Below the pieces are notes generated by a model, which was not told the DNA's origin, searched no databases, and saw only the letters and a program-made list of their open reading frames with translations. The position numbers and the translations under genes are program-made. DNA of 64,000 nt from Allocatelliglobosispora scoriae. GTDB lineage: Bacteria; Actinomycetota; Actinomycetes; Mycobacteriales; Micromonosporaceae. The DNA lies in contig NZ_JACHMN010000003.1 in NCBI RefSeq assembly GCF_014204945.1, positions 1,116,001 through 1,180,000 on the forward strand, in the 5' to 3' direction. Positions 28,534 to 37,799 of this stretch are shown piece after piece (position 1 is the stretch's first letter; every line of letters begins with the position of its first letter).

Positions 28534-29415
28534 TCAGAGGAGGCCGGCCTGGCGCCAGAGGCGGGTGGCGGGCCCGGCGATCAGGCCGAGTTCGCGCAGG
28601 TAGGTGGTGATCCGCTCGGCCGACCACCGCAGCGTCTCCCGGAAGTGCGGATTCGCCCGGGCCGCCGCGAGCCCCACCGCGGGCCGGATCCCCACCGCCC
28701 GGTAGGCCTCCGGGTGCACCAGCCGCTGCGAGATCATCCGGGCGGCGAACCCGATCACCAGCCGCGAGTAGGCGAGCTCGCCCCGCCCGGCCGACTCCAC
28801 CGCCCGGGCCAGCTCCTCCCGGGCGAAGCGGACGTGCCGGGCCTCCTCCACGACGTGGATCCGCGACACCATCCGGATCAGCGGCTGCAGGCTCTCATCG
28901 GCCATGATCTCCCGCTGGAACGAGTCGAGGACCTCCTCGGCGATGAGGATCGCGGCGTACATGTGCGGGCCACGGGCGGTGGTCTTGAGGAACCGGCCGA
29001 GGCCGTGCTCCACCCGGCTCGGCGGGTAGACCGGAGTGCCGAGTCGCTCGATCAGCCGGCCGAACATGATCGAGTGGCGGCACTCGTCGGCGACCTCCGT
29101 CAACGCGTACTGCGCGTGCCGCGACGTCGGGTCCGCGTCGTAATACTGCCGGATCAGCATCTGCATCAGGATCGTCTCGAACCACAGCCCGGCGCTCGCG
29201 GCGCTGGAGACCTCGTGCTTGGTGAGCTCGACCTGCTGCTCATGGGTGAGCCCGTCCCACAGCGGGGTCCCGAAGAGGCTGCTGCGTCGCGGCGGCAGCC
29301 AGAAGGCGCCCTCGACCAGCGGAGCGTCCCAATCGATCTCGATGAGCGGGTCGTAGGTGGTGCGCAGCGAGGAGGTCAGCAACCTCTCGGCGGTCTGCTC
29401 GCGGGAGGGGGTCAT
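28534..29415 (-). CDS. AurF-like diiron oxygenase
   Basis: 293 residues, ATG 29415. Ferritin-like four-helix diiron protein of the p-aminobenzoate N-oxygenase (AurF) family: Glu near HEVSSAASAGLWFE, ExxH in VADECRHSIMFGRL, a second Glu in ILIAEEVLDSFQ and ExxH in VVEEARHVRFAREEL supply the metal ligands. AurF converts aryl amines to nitro compounds, but most actinobacterial homologues have unknown substrates. Divergent from the TetR gene, with a TACGAATCGTA dyad between them, so it is probably controlled by that repressor together with the monooxygenase operon. Confidence 0.88.
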   Translation of the reverse strand: MTPSREQTAERLLTSSLRTTYDPLIEIDWDAPLVEGAFWLPPRRSSLFGTPLWDGLTHEQQVELTKHEVSSAASAGLWFETILMQMLIRQYYDADPTSRHAQYALTEVADECRHSIMFGRLIERLGTPVYPPSRVEHGLGRFLKTTARGPHMYAAILIAEEVLDSFQREIMADESLQPLIRMVSRIHVVEEARHVRFAREELARAVESAGRGELAYSRLVIGFAARMISQRLVHPEAYRAVGIRPAVGLAAARANPHFRETLRWSAERITTYLRELGLIAGPATRLWRQAGLL

Positions 29416-29456
29416 CGGCGGCACTCCAGGGTCTTGATGTTTCCCGAAGTAACTGT

Positions 29457-29467
29457 TACGAATCGTA
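29457..29467. promoter_or_regulatory. Candidate TetR operator
   Basis: TACGAATCGTA, a perfect 5+1+5 dyad between the divergent AurF-like and TetR genes. Location immediately upstream of the GTG start of the TetR gene suggests autoregulation and joint control. Confidence 0.5.
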
Positions 29468-29469
29468 TC

Positions 29470-30120
29470 GTGCAACAGACGACTGACGGACGCAAGACCC
29501 GCTGGGCCGCCCACCGCAGCCAGCGCCGGGTCGAACTCATCGCCGCCGCGATCCACGCGATCCTCCAATATGGACCAGAGGTCGACATGGAGCAGGTCGC
29601 GCGGGTCGCCGGGGTCACCAAACCGGTGCTCTACCGCTACTTCGCCGACAAGTCGCAGCTCTGGGGCGCCGTCGGTGAGCACGTCGCCCAGATCGTGGTC
29701 GAGGCGGTCGGACCGGCGATCTCCCGGGTCCGCGAGGAGCGCGCGCTCATCGCCGCAACCATCGACGCCTATCTTGGCACGATCGAGGCGCAGCCGCAGC
29801 TCTACCGTTTTCTCATGCAGCAGCAGGGGATCCCGGGCGTGCAGCACTCGATCGCCGGTTCGGCGCAGACCGTCGCGGCCGGGCTCGCCCGGGTGATCGG
29901 CGACCGGCTCCGCGCGATGGGTCTCGACGCGGGCCCGGCCGAACCCTGGGCCGTCGGCATGGTCGGCATGGTCCAAGCGGTCGGCGACTGGTGGATGCGC
30001 CACGGCCAGCCGATGTCGCGCGAGGCGCTCACCGAATACCTGACCACCCTGCTCTGGCAGGGCATCGCGGGGGTCCGGGCCGCGGCCGACGTTCCGGGTG
30101 GTCTGGCGGCGAGGATATGA
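29470..30120 (+). CDS. TetR-family repressor
   Basis: 216 residues from GTG 29470; ATG 29437 is an upstream alternative. Neither has a good ribosome site, so a leaderless message is possible. N-terminal helix-turn-helix: RVELIAAAIHAILQYGPEVDMEQVARVAGVTKPVLYRYFADKSQLWGAV, the canonical TetR pattern; the C-terminal ligand domain (TetR_C_33-like, IDAYLGTIEAQPQLYRFLMQQ) resembles regulators of fatty-acid or lipid metabolism. Heads a five-gene set with DUF4873, FAD monooxygenase, SDR and hydrolase; stop overlaps the next ATG. Confidence 0.9.
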   Translation: MQQTTDGRKTRWAAHRSQRRVELIAAAIHAILQYGPEVDMEQVARVAGVTKPVLYRYFADKSQLWGAVGEHVAQIVVEAVGPAISRVREERALIAATIDAYLGTIEAQPQLYRFLMQQQGIPGVQHSIAGSAQTVAAGLARVIGDRLRAMGLDAGPAEPWAVGMVGMVQAVGDWWMRHGQPMSREALTEYLTTLLWQGIAGVRAAADVPGGLAARI

Positions 30121-30575
30121 CCCCCGACGGGTACGCCGGCCCGGCCCTCCTGCACACCGCCGACCTCGTCCACCCGGTCGAGGTCCGGCTCTCCGGTCGC
30201 GTCGAGCCGGTCGACGGCCGGTTCCACTGGGGCGGCCGGATCGACACCGACACCGCCACGGCGGAGCTGGTCCGTGCCGGTGCCCGCGGGGTGGCCCTGA
30301 GCATCGCCGACGGCACCCCGGTCCCGGTGCGCCTCGCCGAGGTCGACCCCTGGGGCGGCGTACGCCTCACCGCGACCGGCCCCCCACCCTGGACCGCGCC
30401 CTCGCCCCGAGATAGCACCAACTCTTCAAGAGTTGGGGCTAACGGGGACGACGCCCATAGCACCAACTCTTCAAGAGTTGGTGCTATCGAGGGAGACGCC
30501 CATGGCACCAACTCTTCAAGAGTTGCGCAGATCTTGGGGGACGGCAGTGACGGGAGCGGCAGTGATCGAGACTGA
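30117..30575 (+). CDS. DUF4873 protein with repeat-derived tail
   Basis: 152 residues, ATG 30117 overlapping the TetR stop. Residues 1-100 are a DUF4873 domain (YAGPALLHTADLVHPVEVRLSGRVEPVDGRFHWGGRI), a small beta domain that elsewhere is fused to the C-terminus of flavin monooxygenases; here it is a separate gene just before one. From about residue 101 the tail consists of three 15-residue units beginning (S/G)TNSSRV, encoded by three R palindromes spaced exactly 45 bp. This low-complexity tail uses codons (TCT, TCA, AGA) rare elsewhere in the window and looks acquired. Overlaps the monooxygenase start by about 29 bp. Confidence 0.8.
   Translation: MTPDGYAGPALLHTADLVHPVEVRLSGRVEPVDGRFHWGGRIDTDTATAELVRAGARGVALSIADGTPVPVRLAEVDPWGGVRLTATGPPPWTAPSPRDSTNSSRVGANGDDAHSTNSSRVGAIEGDAHGTNSSRVAQILGDGSDGSGSDRD
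30419..30525. repeat. Three R palindromes in a 45-bp tandem array, in coding sequence
   Basis: Perfect CAACTCTTCAAGAGTTG copies at 30419-30435, 30464-30480 and 30509-30525, exactly 45 bp apart with related spacers containing GACGCCCAT. The third is followed by GCGCAGATCTTGG, the usual outer flank of the family. Confidence 0.9.
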
Positions 30576-32034
30576 TATCGCGATCGTCGGGGCGGGGTTC
30601 GGCGGCCTCGCCGCCGCGATCCGGCTCAAGCAGCGGGGCCACCACGACTTCGTCGTGCTGGAGAAGGCCGACGAGGTCGGCGGGACCTGGCGGGACAACA
30701 CCTATCCGGGCTGCGCCTGCGATGTGCCGTCGCACCTCTACTCCTTCTCCTTCGCGCTCAACCCCGGCTGGTCCGACACCTTCTCCGGGCAGGCCGAGAT
30801 ATGGGCCTACCTGCGCGGTTGCGTGGAGAAATTCGGTGTCACACCGCACCTGCGCCTCGGGCACACCGTCGGCGACGCCGCCTGGGACGAGCGGTCGCAA
30901 CGATGGCACGTCGAGACCGACCGCGGCACCTTCTCCGCCCGGGTGCTGATCGTCGCCACCGGCCCGCTCAGCGAACCGTCCCTTCCCGACATTCCCGGGC
31001 TGGCGACCTTCGCGGGCACCGTGTTCCACTCCGCGCGGTGGCGGCACGACCACGACCTGGCCGGCCGGCGGGTCGCCGTCATCGGCACCGGGGCGTCGGC
31101 GATCCAGTTCGTGCCGAAGATCCAGCCGGTCGTGGGGTCGCTCACCGTCTTCCAGCGTACGCCGCCGTGGATCATGGGACGGATGTCGCGGCCGATCAGC
31201 CGGGCCGAGCACGCGGTCTATCGCCGGGTGCCGGGTGCCCAGCGGCTGGTGCGGACGGCGATCTACTGGGTGCGGGACGCCTCCGCGCTCGGCTTCCTGC
31301 ACCCGAGGATCAACCGGCTGGGCCAGAAGCTCGCCGAGGGCCACCTCCGGCGCCAGGTCGGCGATCCCGAGCTGCGCGCCAAGCTCACCCCGACCTATGT
31401 CATGGGCTGCAAGCGGGTGCTCCTCTCCAACGACTACCTGCCCGCGCTGACACAGTCCAATGTCGACGTCGTCACCGAGTCGATCCGCGAGGTCCGCCCC
31501 GGTGGCATCGTCACGGTGGACGGCGTGGAGCACGAGGCCGACACGATCATCTTCGGGACCGGGTTCCACGTCACCGATTCGCCGGTGATGCAGCGGATCC
31601 GGGGGCGCGATGGGCGTACCCTCGCGGAGACCTGGACCCCGACGATGCGCGCCTATAACGGCACCGCGGTGGCGGGGTTCCCCAACCTCTTCTTCCTGCT
31701 GGGACCCAACACCGGGCTCGGGCACACCTCCGTGGTGCTGATGGCGGAGAGCCAGGTCGCCCACGTGCTCGCCGCGCTCGACCACATGCGGCGCAACGGC
31801 ATCGCCGCGATCGAGCCGACCGAGCAGGCGCAGCGCCGCTACGTCGAGCGCATCGACGCCCGGATGGCCGGCACGGTCTGGGCGACGGGTGGCTGCCAGA
31901 GCTGGTACCTCGACTCCACCGGCCGCAACTCCACCCTGTGGCCGGGCTTCGCCACCGGGTTCCGCCTGCGGCTGCGCCGCTTCCGGGCCGCGGACTACGC
32001 CGCCGTCCGCCTCCAGCAGGGAGCACCGCTGTGA
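30547..32034 (+). CDS. FAD-dependent monooxygenase of the Baeyer-Villiger type
   Basis: 495 residues from GTG 30547 (GTG 30562 also possible). FAD-binding Rossmann motif IVGAGFGGLAAAI near residue 10, EKADEVGGTWRDNTYPGCACDVPSHLYSFSF, the Baeyer-Villiger fingerprint FAGTVFHSARW (FxGxxxHxxxW), and a second NADPH-binding Rossmann IGTGASAIQFVP. Catalyses oxygen insertion into ketones or oxidation of heteroatoms using NADPH and O2; substrate unknown. Followed by a coupled SDR and hydrolase, an arrangement similar to mycobacterial mymA-like oxidation operons, which suggests stepwise degradation or modification of a lipid or steroid-like substrate. Confidence 0.93.
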   Translation: MTGAAVIETDIAIVGAGFGGLAAAIRLKQRGHHDFVVLEKADEVGGTWRDNTYPGCACDVPSHLYSFSFALNPGWSDTFSGQAEIWAYLRGCVEKFGVTPHLRLGHTVGDAAWDERSQRWHVETDRGTFSARVLIVATGPLSEPSLPDIPGLATFAGTVFHSARWRHDHDLAGRRVAVIGTGASAIQFVPKIQPVVGSLTVFQRTPPWIMGRMSRPISRAEHAVYRRVPGAQRLVRTAIYWVRDASALGFLHPRINRLGQKLAEGHLRRQVGDPELRAKLTPTYVMGCKRVLLSNDYLPALTQSNVDVVTESIREVRPGGIVTVDGVEHEADTIIFGTGFHVTDSPVMQRIRGRDGRTLAETWTPTMRAYNGTAVAGFPNLFFLLGPNTGLGHTSVVLMAESQVAHVLAALDHMRRNGIAAIEPTEQAQRRYVERIDARMAGTVWATGGCQSWYLDSTGRNSTLWPGFATGFRLRLRRFRAADYAAVRLQQGAPL

Positions 32035-32909
32035 ATCTCTCCGGCAAGACCGTCTTCATCACCGGCGCGGCCCGCGGGATCGGCGCCGAGGTGGCCCGGC
32101 TCGCCGCGGCACAGGGCGCCACGGTCGCCGTGGCCGGGCTGGAGCCGGCGAAGCTGAGCGCGCTCGCCGGGGAGATCGGCGGCCTCTGGTTCGACTGCGA
32201 CGTCACCGATTCGGCGGGCTTGGAACGCGCGGTCGCCGCGACCGTCACCGCGACGGGCCGCATCGACGTGGTCCTCGCCAACGCGGGCATCGCCAACATC
32301 GGCACCGTTGCGATCAGCCCGGTCGACGCGCTGGTCCGGACCCTCGATGTCAACCTCGCCGGGGTCTTCCGGACCGTCCACGCGACCCTGCCGCACCTGC
32401 GCGAGAGCCGGGGCCACTTCCTGCTCGTCTCGTCGGTGGCGGCGTTCACCGCGCTGCCCGGGATGGCCGCCTACGCCGCGTCGAAGGCGGGAGTGGAGCA
32501 GCTCGGCAACGTGCTGCGGCTGGAGACGGCGCACCTCGGCATCACCGTCGGCACCGCGCACCCGATCTGGATCGACACCGACATGGTCCGCGACTTCGAG
32601 GCCGACCTGCCGTCGTTCCGGGCGGCGAAGCAGCGGATGCCCTGGCCGCTGGGGACCACGGTGACGGTGCAGAAGTGCGCGCGGCTCCTCGTCCGGGGGA
32701 TCGAGAAGCGTAAACGCAAGGTCTACGTACCCGGGTCGATCGCGGTGGTCCAGGCGCTGCGGACCGTGGTGCTCAGCGCCTTCGCCGACGCCGTGATCCG
32801 TTCCGGCGGCCGGGATCTCGTCCCGCGGATGGAGGCGGAGGTCCGCGCCCTGGGCCGGGACTTCGGCGCGCACGCGGTCGGCACGGCCCGGCCGGAGGCG
32901 ACCCCGTGA
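32031..32909 (+). CDS. Short-chain dehydrogenase/reductase
   Basis: 292 residues, GTG 32031 overlapping the monooxygenase stop. Classical SDR: cofactor motif TGAARGIGAEVA near 11-22, Asp of DVTDSAG, NAG motif (LANAGIANIG), catalytic Ser in LLVSSVAAF, YAASK (Tyr-x-x-x-Lys) and a C-terminal extension of about 50 residues (RKRKVYVPGSIAVVQALRTVVLSAFADAVI) with hydrophobic character. Probably oxidises or reduces the alcohol/ketone pair connected with the neighbouring monooxygenase. The stop overlaps the next gene. Confidence 0.92.
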   Translation: MNLSGKTVFITGAARGIGAEVARLAAAQGATVAVAGLEPAKLSALAGEIGGLWFDCDVTDSAGLERAVAATVTATGRIDVVLANAGIANIGTVAISPVDALVRTLDVNLAGVFRTVHATLPHLRESRGHFLLVSSVAAFTALPGMAAYAASKAGVEQLGNVLRLETAHLGITVGTAHPIWIDTDMVRDFEADLPSFRAAKQRMPWPLGTTVTVQKCARLLVRGIEKRKRKVYVPGSIAVVQALRTVVLSAFADAVIRSGGRDLVPRMEAEVRALGRDFGAHAVGTARPEATP

Positions 32910-33691
32910 CGATCGCCTTCGACCGGCGCGGCAGCGGGCCGCCGCTGGTGCTGATCCACGGCATCGGCCACCGCTGGCAGGCCTGGCAGCCGGTCCTCGA
33001 CCGACTCGCCGAGCACCACGACGTCGTCGCCATCGACCTGCCGGGCTTCGGCGCGTCGCCGGTCCCGGTCGGCGGCATGCCGCACGGGATGGCCGCGACG
33101 GTCGCCGCCGTCGGGGAGGTCTTCGCCGACCTGGGGCTGGACCGCCCGCACGTGGCGGGCAACAGTCTCGGCGGCGCGATCAGCCTCGAACTCGCGGCGG
33201 ACGGGCTCGCCGCCTCGGCGACGGCGCTCTCCCCGGCCGGGTTCTTCACCGAGGCCGAGCGCCGCCGCGCCCTGCGCATCCTGTCCCGGATGCGGTGGAG
33301 CACCTTCGCGCCGGGCGTGATGATGCGGCCGTTCCTGCGGTCGCCACGGGGGAGGGCGGTCTCCTTCGGCCCGATCGTGGCCCTGCCGGGGCAGCTCGAG
33401 CACGACCGGGCGGTCGGCGACGCGCTCGCGATGCGGCGCGGCAAGGGCTTCCGCGCGGTGGTCCGGGCCTCCGCCGGGTACGCCTACGCGGGCACCCCGG
33501 CCTGCCCGGTCACGGTGGGGTGGGGTGAGCGGGACCACATCTTCGGCGTACACCAGCTGGACCGGGCCCGGGAGCGCCTGCCGCAGGCCCGCCACGAGCG
33601 CCTGCCCGGCTGCGGGCACGTGCCGATGAGCGACGATCCGGCGGCGGTGGCGCGTTTGATCCTCACCACAACGGGCGCCGTTTCGGCGTAA
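32906..33691 (+). CDS. Alpha/beta-fold hydrolase
   Basis: 261 residues, GTG 32906. Oxyanion motif LVLIHGIGH, nucleophile Ser87 in the elbow GNSLGG, and a late His in GCGHVPMSDDP; the acid is probably the Asp of WGERDHIFG. Soluble, no signal peptide. As the last gene after monooxygenase and SDR it could hydrolyse the ester or lactone produced by Baeyer-Villiger oxidation, a common pathway logic. Substrate specificity cannot be read from the sequence. Confidence 0.9.
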   Translation: MTIAFDRRGSGPPLVLIHGIGHRWQAWQPVLDRLAEHHDVVAIDLPGFGASPVPVGGMPHGMAATVAAVGEVFADLGLDRPHVAGNSLGGAISLELAADGLAASATALSPAGFFTEAERRRALRILSRMRWSTFAPGVMMRPFLRSPRGRAVSFGPIVALPGQLEHDRAVGDALAMRRGKGFRAVVRASAGYAYAGTPACPVTVGWGERDHIFGVHQLDRARERLPQARHERLPGCGHVPMSDDPAAVARLILTTTGAVSA

Positions 33692-33721
33692 ACCGCTGGC
33701 GCCGCGCGGAGCAGCCGGGAT

Positions 33722-33817
33722 ACGGTCGAGGGGATGTGAGCCACTGACACCCGCTCCACGCCCGCGACCGAGGCCCTGCCCGGCGGGCGTTTCGCCTCGT
33801 GTCCCCGGTGGTGCCGC
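33722..33817 (+). promoter_or_regulatory. Possible leader/attenuator of the ABC-F gene
   Basis: Contains GAGGGG then the mini-ORF GTGAGCCACTGA (Met-Ser-His), followed by a CGCCCGC...GCGGGCG stem with GTTTCG after it, shortly before the ABC-F start. Ribosome-mediated attenuation is known for ABC-F genes such as lmo0919 and vmlR. The spacing between GAGGGG and GTG is very short, so the mini-ORF is doubtful. Confidence 0.3.
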
Positions 33818-35434
<1,617 letters not shown>

Positions 35435-35494
35435 CTGCTGGACACGCCACGACACCGCGGCTGAGGCCGGGACCGACTCTGGCGCCGATAGCAC

Positions 35495-35573
35495 CGACTC
35501 TTGAAGAGCCGATAGCACCGACTCTTGAAGAGCCGATAGCACCAACTCTTGAAGAGTTGCGGCGATCTTGGCG
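35495..35573. repeat. R-family palindromes, 24-bp tandem, between convergent genes
   Basis: Two degenerate copies (CGACTCTTGAAGAGCCG at 35495 and 35519) and one perfect copy (35543-35559) start exactly 24 bp apart, the last followed by CGGCGATCTTGG. Located between the convergent ABC-F and transketolase genes, so a termination role is likely. Confidence 0.85.
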
Positions 35574-35611
35574 ACGGGACGGGTCGGGGTGGCTGTCGGC
35601 GGCTGGGTGGG

Positions 35612-36511
35612 TCAGCCCGCGTGCACCGGCAGGAACGCGCTGATCGCGGCGCGCAGCCCGGCCGGGTCCAGCCCGTGCAGGCGGGCGTGGTCGTCGGGCG
35701 TGCCGTAGCGGCGGAGCTCCTCGTGGCGTACCCCCAGGGCGAGTGTCCGATGTGGAGCAGCGGCCAGCGCGCGTGCCACCTGGGGCACCGACGTGCCCGC
35801 GAGGTAGGGCTCGACCAGCACGATCTCGGCCGACGCGGCCCCCACGGCGGCGCGCAGCCCGGCGTCGTCGAAGGGCCGGACCGTGCTCGCGTAGAGCACC
35901 GTCACGTCGAGGCCCTCGGTCGCGGCGAGCACCGGGTCGAGCATCGGCCCGACCGCGAGCACCACCGCCGCCCGCCCGGTCCGCACGGTCGCGAAGCGCC
36001 CCGGCGCCACCGGCCGCGCGGCGGCGTTGACCTGCGTCGAGAGCCGCAGGTAAACGCGCGAGTCGCCGTCGGCCGCCGCGTGCCGCAGCAGCGCCTCGGC
36101 CTCATCGGCATGTCCCGGCACGTGCACGGTCCAGCCCGGCAGCGTGTCCAGCAGCGCGACATCCCCCGGCGATTGATGGGTACGCCCACCGGCCGCCACG
36201 TCGTAGGAGGCGCCCACCCCGACCAGCACCGCGCCGACGTCGAGGTGATTGAGATCGAGCTTGATCTGCTCGAAGGGCCGTTCGATGAGGAAGCTGCTGA
36301 TCGTGTGCACGATCGGGCGCAGCCCGGTCAGCGCCAGCCCACCGGCGGCGCTGATCAGCAGCTGCTCCCGGATGCCCACGTTGATGACGCGGTCGGGGTG
36401 CCGGGCCGCGACGGGTTCGAAGGCGGCGGCGGTGATCTCGGCGAGCACGACGGCGAGCCGGGGATCGTGGTCGAGCAGGTCGGCGGTGGTCTCGACGAAT
36501 CGGTTCCGCAT
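35612..36511 (-). CDS. Transketolase-like C-terminal subunit
   Basis: 299 residues corresponding to the pyrimidine-binding and C-terminal domains of transketolase/1-deoxyxylulose-5-phosphate synthase-type enzymes: RFVETTADLLDHDPRLAVVLAEI, the VINVGIREQLLISAAGGLALTG segment with the conserved Glu that activates thiamine diphosphate, and the later VDVxxxxTVRPFD-like strand. Works with the N-terminal subunit 9 bp upstream; split transketolases are known from archaea and from secondary metabolism. It is downstream of a SoxR box. The substrate is unknown; a C2-unit transfer between sugars or a ketol transfer in a specialised pathway is possible. Confidence 0.88.
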   Translation of the reverse strand: MRNRFVETTADLLDHDPRLAVVLAEITAAAFEPVAARHPDRVINVGIREQLLISAAGGLALTGLRPIVHTISSFLIERPFEQIKLDLNHLDVGAVLVGVGASYDVAAGGRTHQSPGDVALLDTLPGWTVHVPGHADEAEALLRHAAADGDSRVYLRLSTQVNAAARPVAPGRFATVRTGRAAVVLAVGPMLDPVLAATEGLDVTVLYASTVRPFDDAGLRAAVGAASAEIVLVEPYLAGTSVPQVARALAAAPHRTLALGVRHEELRRYGTPDDHARLHGLDPAGLRAAISAFLPVHAG

Positions 36512-36520
36512 GACGGTTCC

Positions 36521-37210
36521 CTACTTCTTGGACTCGACGTGCGCGACGACGACGAGCGGCTGCCCGCCGTGCTCCCTGGTGTAGGCCGCCGCCAACAACC
36601 CGTGGTCCCGGCCGTCGACCTCCTCGGCCGCCCAGCCCTCCACGACGAAACGGGCGGCGATGCCGCCGGGCCAGCCGTGCGTGTCGGACCGGTTGTCGAC
36701 CACGACGACGTGCAGGTTGTCGAGGCCGAGTGCCCCGGCGAGCGCGATCGCCTCGTGGTTGCTGCCCTCGCCGAGCTCGGCGTCGCCGACGAGCACCCAG
36801 ACCTGGGAGCCGAGCCCTTGCGCCTTGAGCCCCAGCGCGACCCCGAGACCGATCGGCAGGCCGTGGCCGAGCGAGCCGCTGGAGATCTCGACACCCGGGA
36901 GCAGGGTGCGGTCGGGGTGGTGGCCGAGGGCCGAGTCGATGCCGCCGAATCCGGCGAGGTCGGCCGGGTCGAGGAAGCCCTTCGCGGTGAGCACCGCGTA
37001 GTAGGCGCTGGGGCCGTGGCCCTTGGAGAGCAGGAACCAGTCGCGGTCCTGGGCGTCGGCGGTGGCGGGGGAGACCCGCAGCACCCGGTCGTAGAGCACC
37101 CAGATCGCGTCGAGGGTGGAGATCGAGGCCGGGTCGTGCTTCTCGTCGCCGGTCATCAGGGAGAGCAGCGGGCGCAGGTCGTCGTAGCCGCGAAGGGCGG
37201 TGGCGTTCAT
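36521..37210 (-). CDS. Transketolase-like N-terminal (thiamine-binding) subunit
   Basis: 229 residues, ATG 37210. Thiamine diphosphate pyrophosphate-binding half: SKGHGPSAYYAVLTAKGF (substrate-phosphate/TPP loop), LGHHPD, SGSLGHGLPIGLGVALGLK and the metal-TPP motif GDAELGEGSNHEA...VVVDN (GDG-x-NN class). Pairs with the following gene to make one transketolase active site. The start lies only 17 bp from the SoxR box shared with the divergent soxR gene, suggesting redox-controlled expression, unusual for a transketolase. Confidence 0.9.
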   Translation of the reverse strand: MNATALRGYDDLRPLLSLMTGDEKHDPASISTLDAIWVLYDRVLRVSPATADAQDRDWFLLSKGHGPSAYYAVLTAKGFLDPADLAGFGGIDSALGHHPDRTLLPGVEISSGSLGHGLPIGLGVALGLKAQGLGSQVWVLVGDAELGEGSNHEAIALAGALGLDNLHVVVVDNRSDTHGWPGGIAARFVVEGWAAEEVDGRDHGLLAAAYTREHGGQPLVVVAHVESKK

Positions 37211-37226
37211 GGATACCAGCCTCCGA

Positions 37227-37244
37227 CTTCAAGTGCACTTTAAG
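37227..37244. promoter_or_regulatory. SoxR box
   Basis: CTTCAAGTGCACTTTAAG, close to the CCTCAAGTTAACTTGAGG SoxR consensus dyad, in the 55-bp gap between soxR and the split transketolase genes. A TAGAAT -10-like hexamer follows at 37253-37258. Confidence 0.75.
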
Positions 37245-37265
37245 TCAAGGGCTAGAATCGGCTGC

Positions 37266-37742
37266 GTGACCCAGGTCTCGACACCGCACCCGGAGCGGCT
37301 GACGATCGGCGAACTCGCCGCCCGCAGCGGGCTCGCGCCGTCGGCGCTGCGCTACTACGAGGAGCAGGGGCTGATCGCCGCCGAGCGGACCTCCGGTGGC
37401 CAGCGGCGTTACGCCCGCAACGTGCTGCGCCGCATCGCCTTCGTCCGGGCCGCCCAGCGGGTCGGGCTCACCCTGGAGGAGGCCCGCGTCGCGCTCGACC
37501 GGCTGCCGTCGGAGCGGGCGCCCCATGCGGGGGAGTGGGCCAGGGTCGCCACGACCTGGCAGCACCGCATCGACGAGCAGATCGCGGAGCTGCTGACGTT
37601 GCGGGAGAACCTCTCCGGGTGCATCGGCTGCGGGTGCCTGTCGCTGCGTACCTGCCGGATCTACAACCCCGACGACGCCGCGCGCGCTGGCGGACCCGGC
37701 GCCCGCTATCTGCTCGGCGACGATCATGTCGCCGGTAACTGA
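37266..37742 (+). CDS. soxR: SoxR-type MerR-family redox sensor
   Basis: 158 residues, GTG 37266. MerR helix-turn-helix LTIGELAARSGLAPSALRYYEEQGLIAAERTSGGQRRY, then the iron-sulfur motif CIGCGCLSLRTC (CX2CXCX5C) near residues 120-131 that holds the [2Fe-2S] cluster of SoxR. Actinobacterial SoxR responds to redox-active small molecules such as actinorhodin-like pigments and usually regulates a handful of nearby enzymes. Divergent from the split transketolase; the SoxR box lies between. Confidence 0.95.
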   Translation: MTQVSTPHPERLTIGELAARSGLAPSALRYYEEQGLIAAERTSGGQRRYARNVLRRIAFVRAAQRVGLTLEEARVALDRLPSERAPHAGEWARVATTWQHRIDEQIAELLTLRENLSGCIGCGCLSLRTCRIYNPDDAARAGGPGARYLLGDDHVAGN

Positions 37743-37752
37743 AGATGTCTCG

Positions 37753-37768
37753 TGTAGACGTCTCTACA
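37753..37768. promoter_or_regulatory. Inverted repeat upstream of amine oxidase
   Basis: TGTAGACGTCTCTACA: perfect 6-bp arms TGTAGA/TCTACA around four bases, 31 bp before the amine oxidase start. Candidate operator; regulator unknown. Confidence 0.45.
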
Positions 37769-37799
37769 GCGCCACATTTGCGGACTATGGTGGCTTCCC

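Noticed and set aside
30419-30525. CRISPR-like regularly spaced repeats
   Set aside because: Only three units, spacers nearly identical rather than unique, repeat family dispersed elsewhere, array lies in a coding frame and no cas genes are present.
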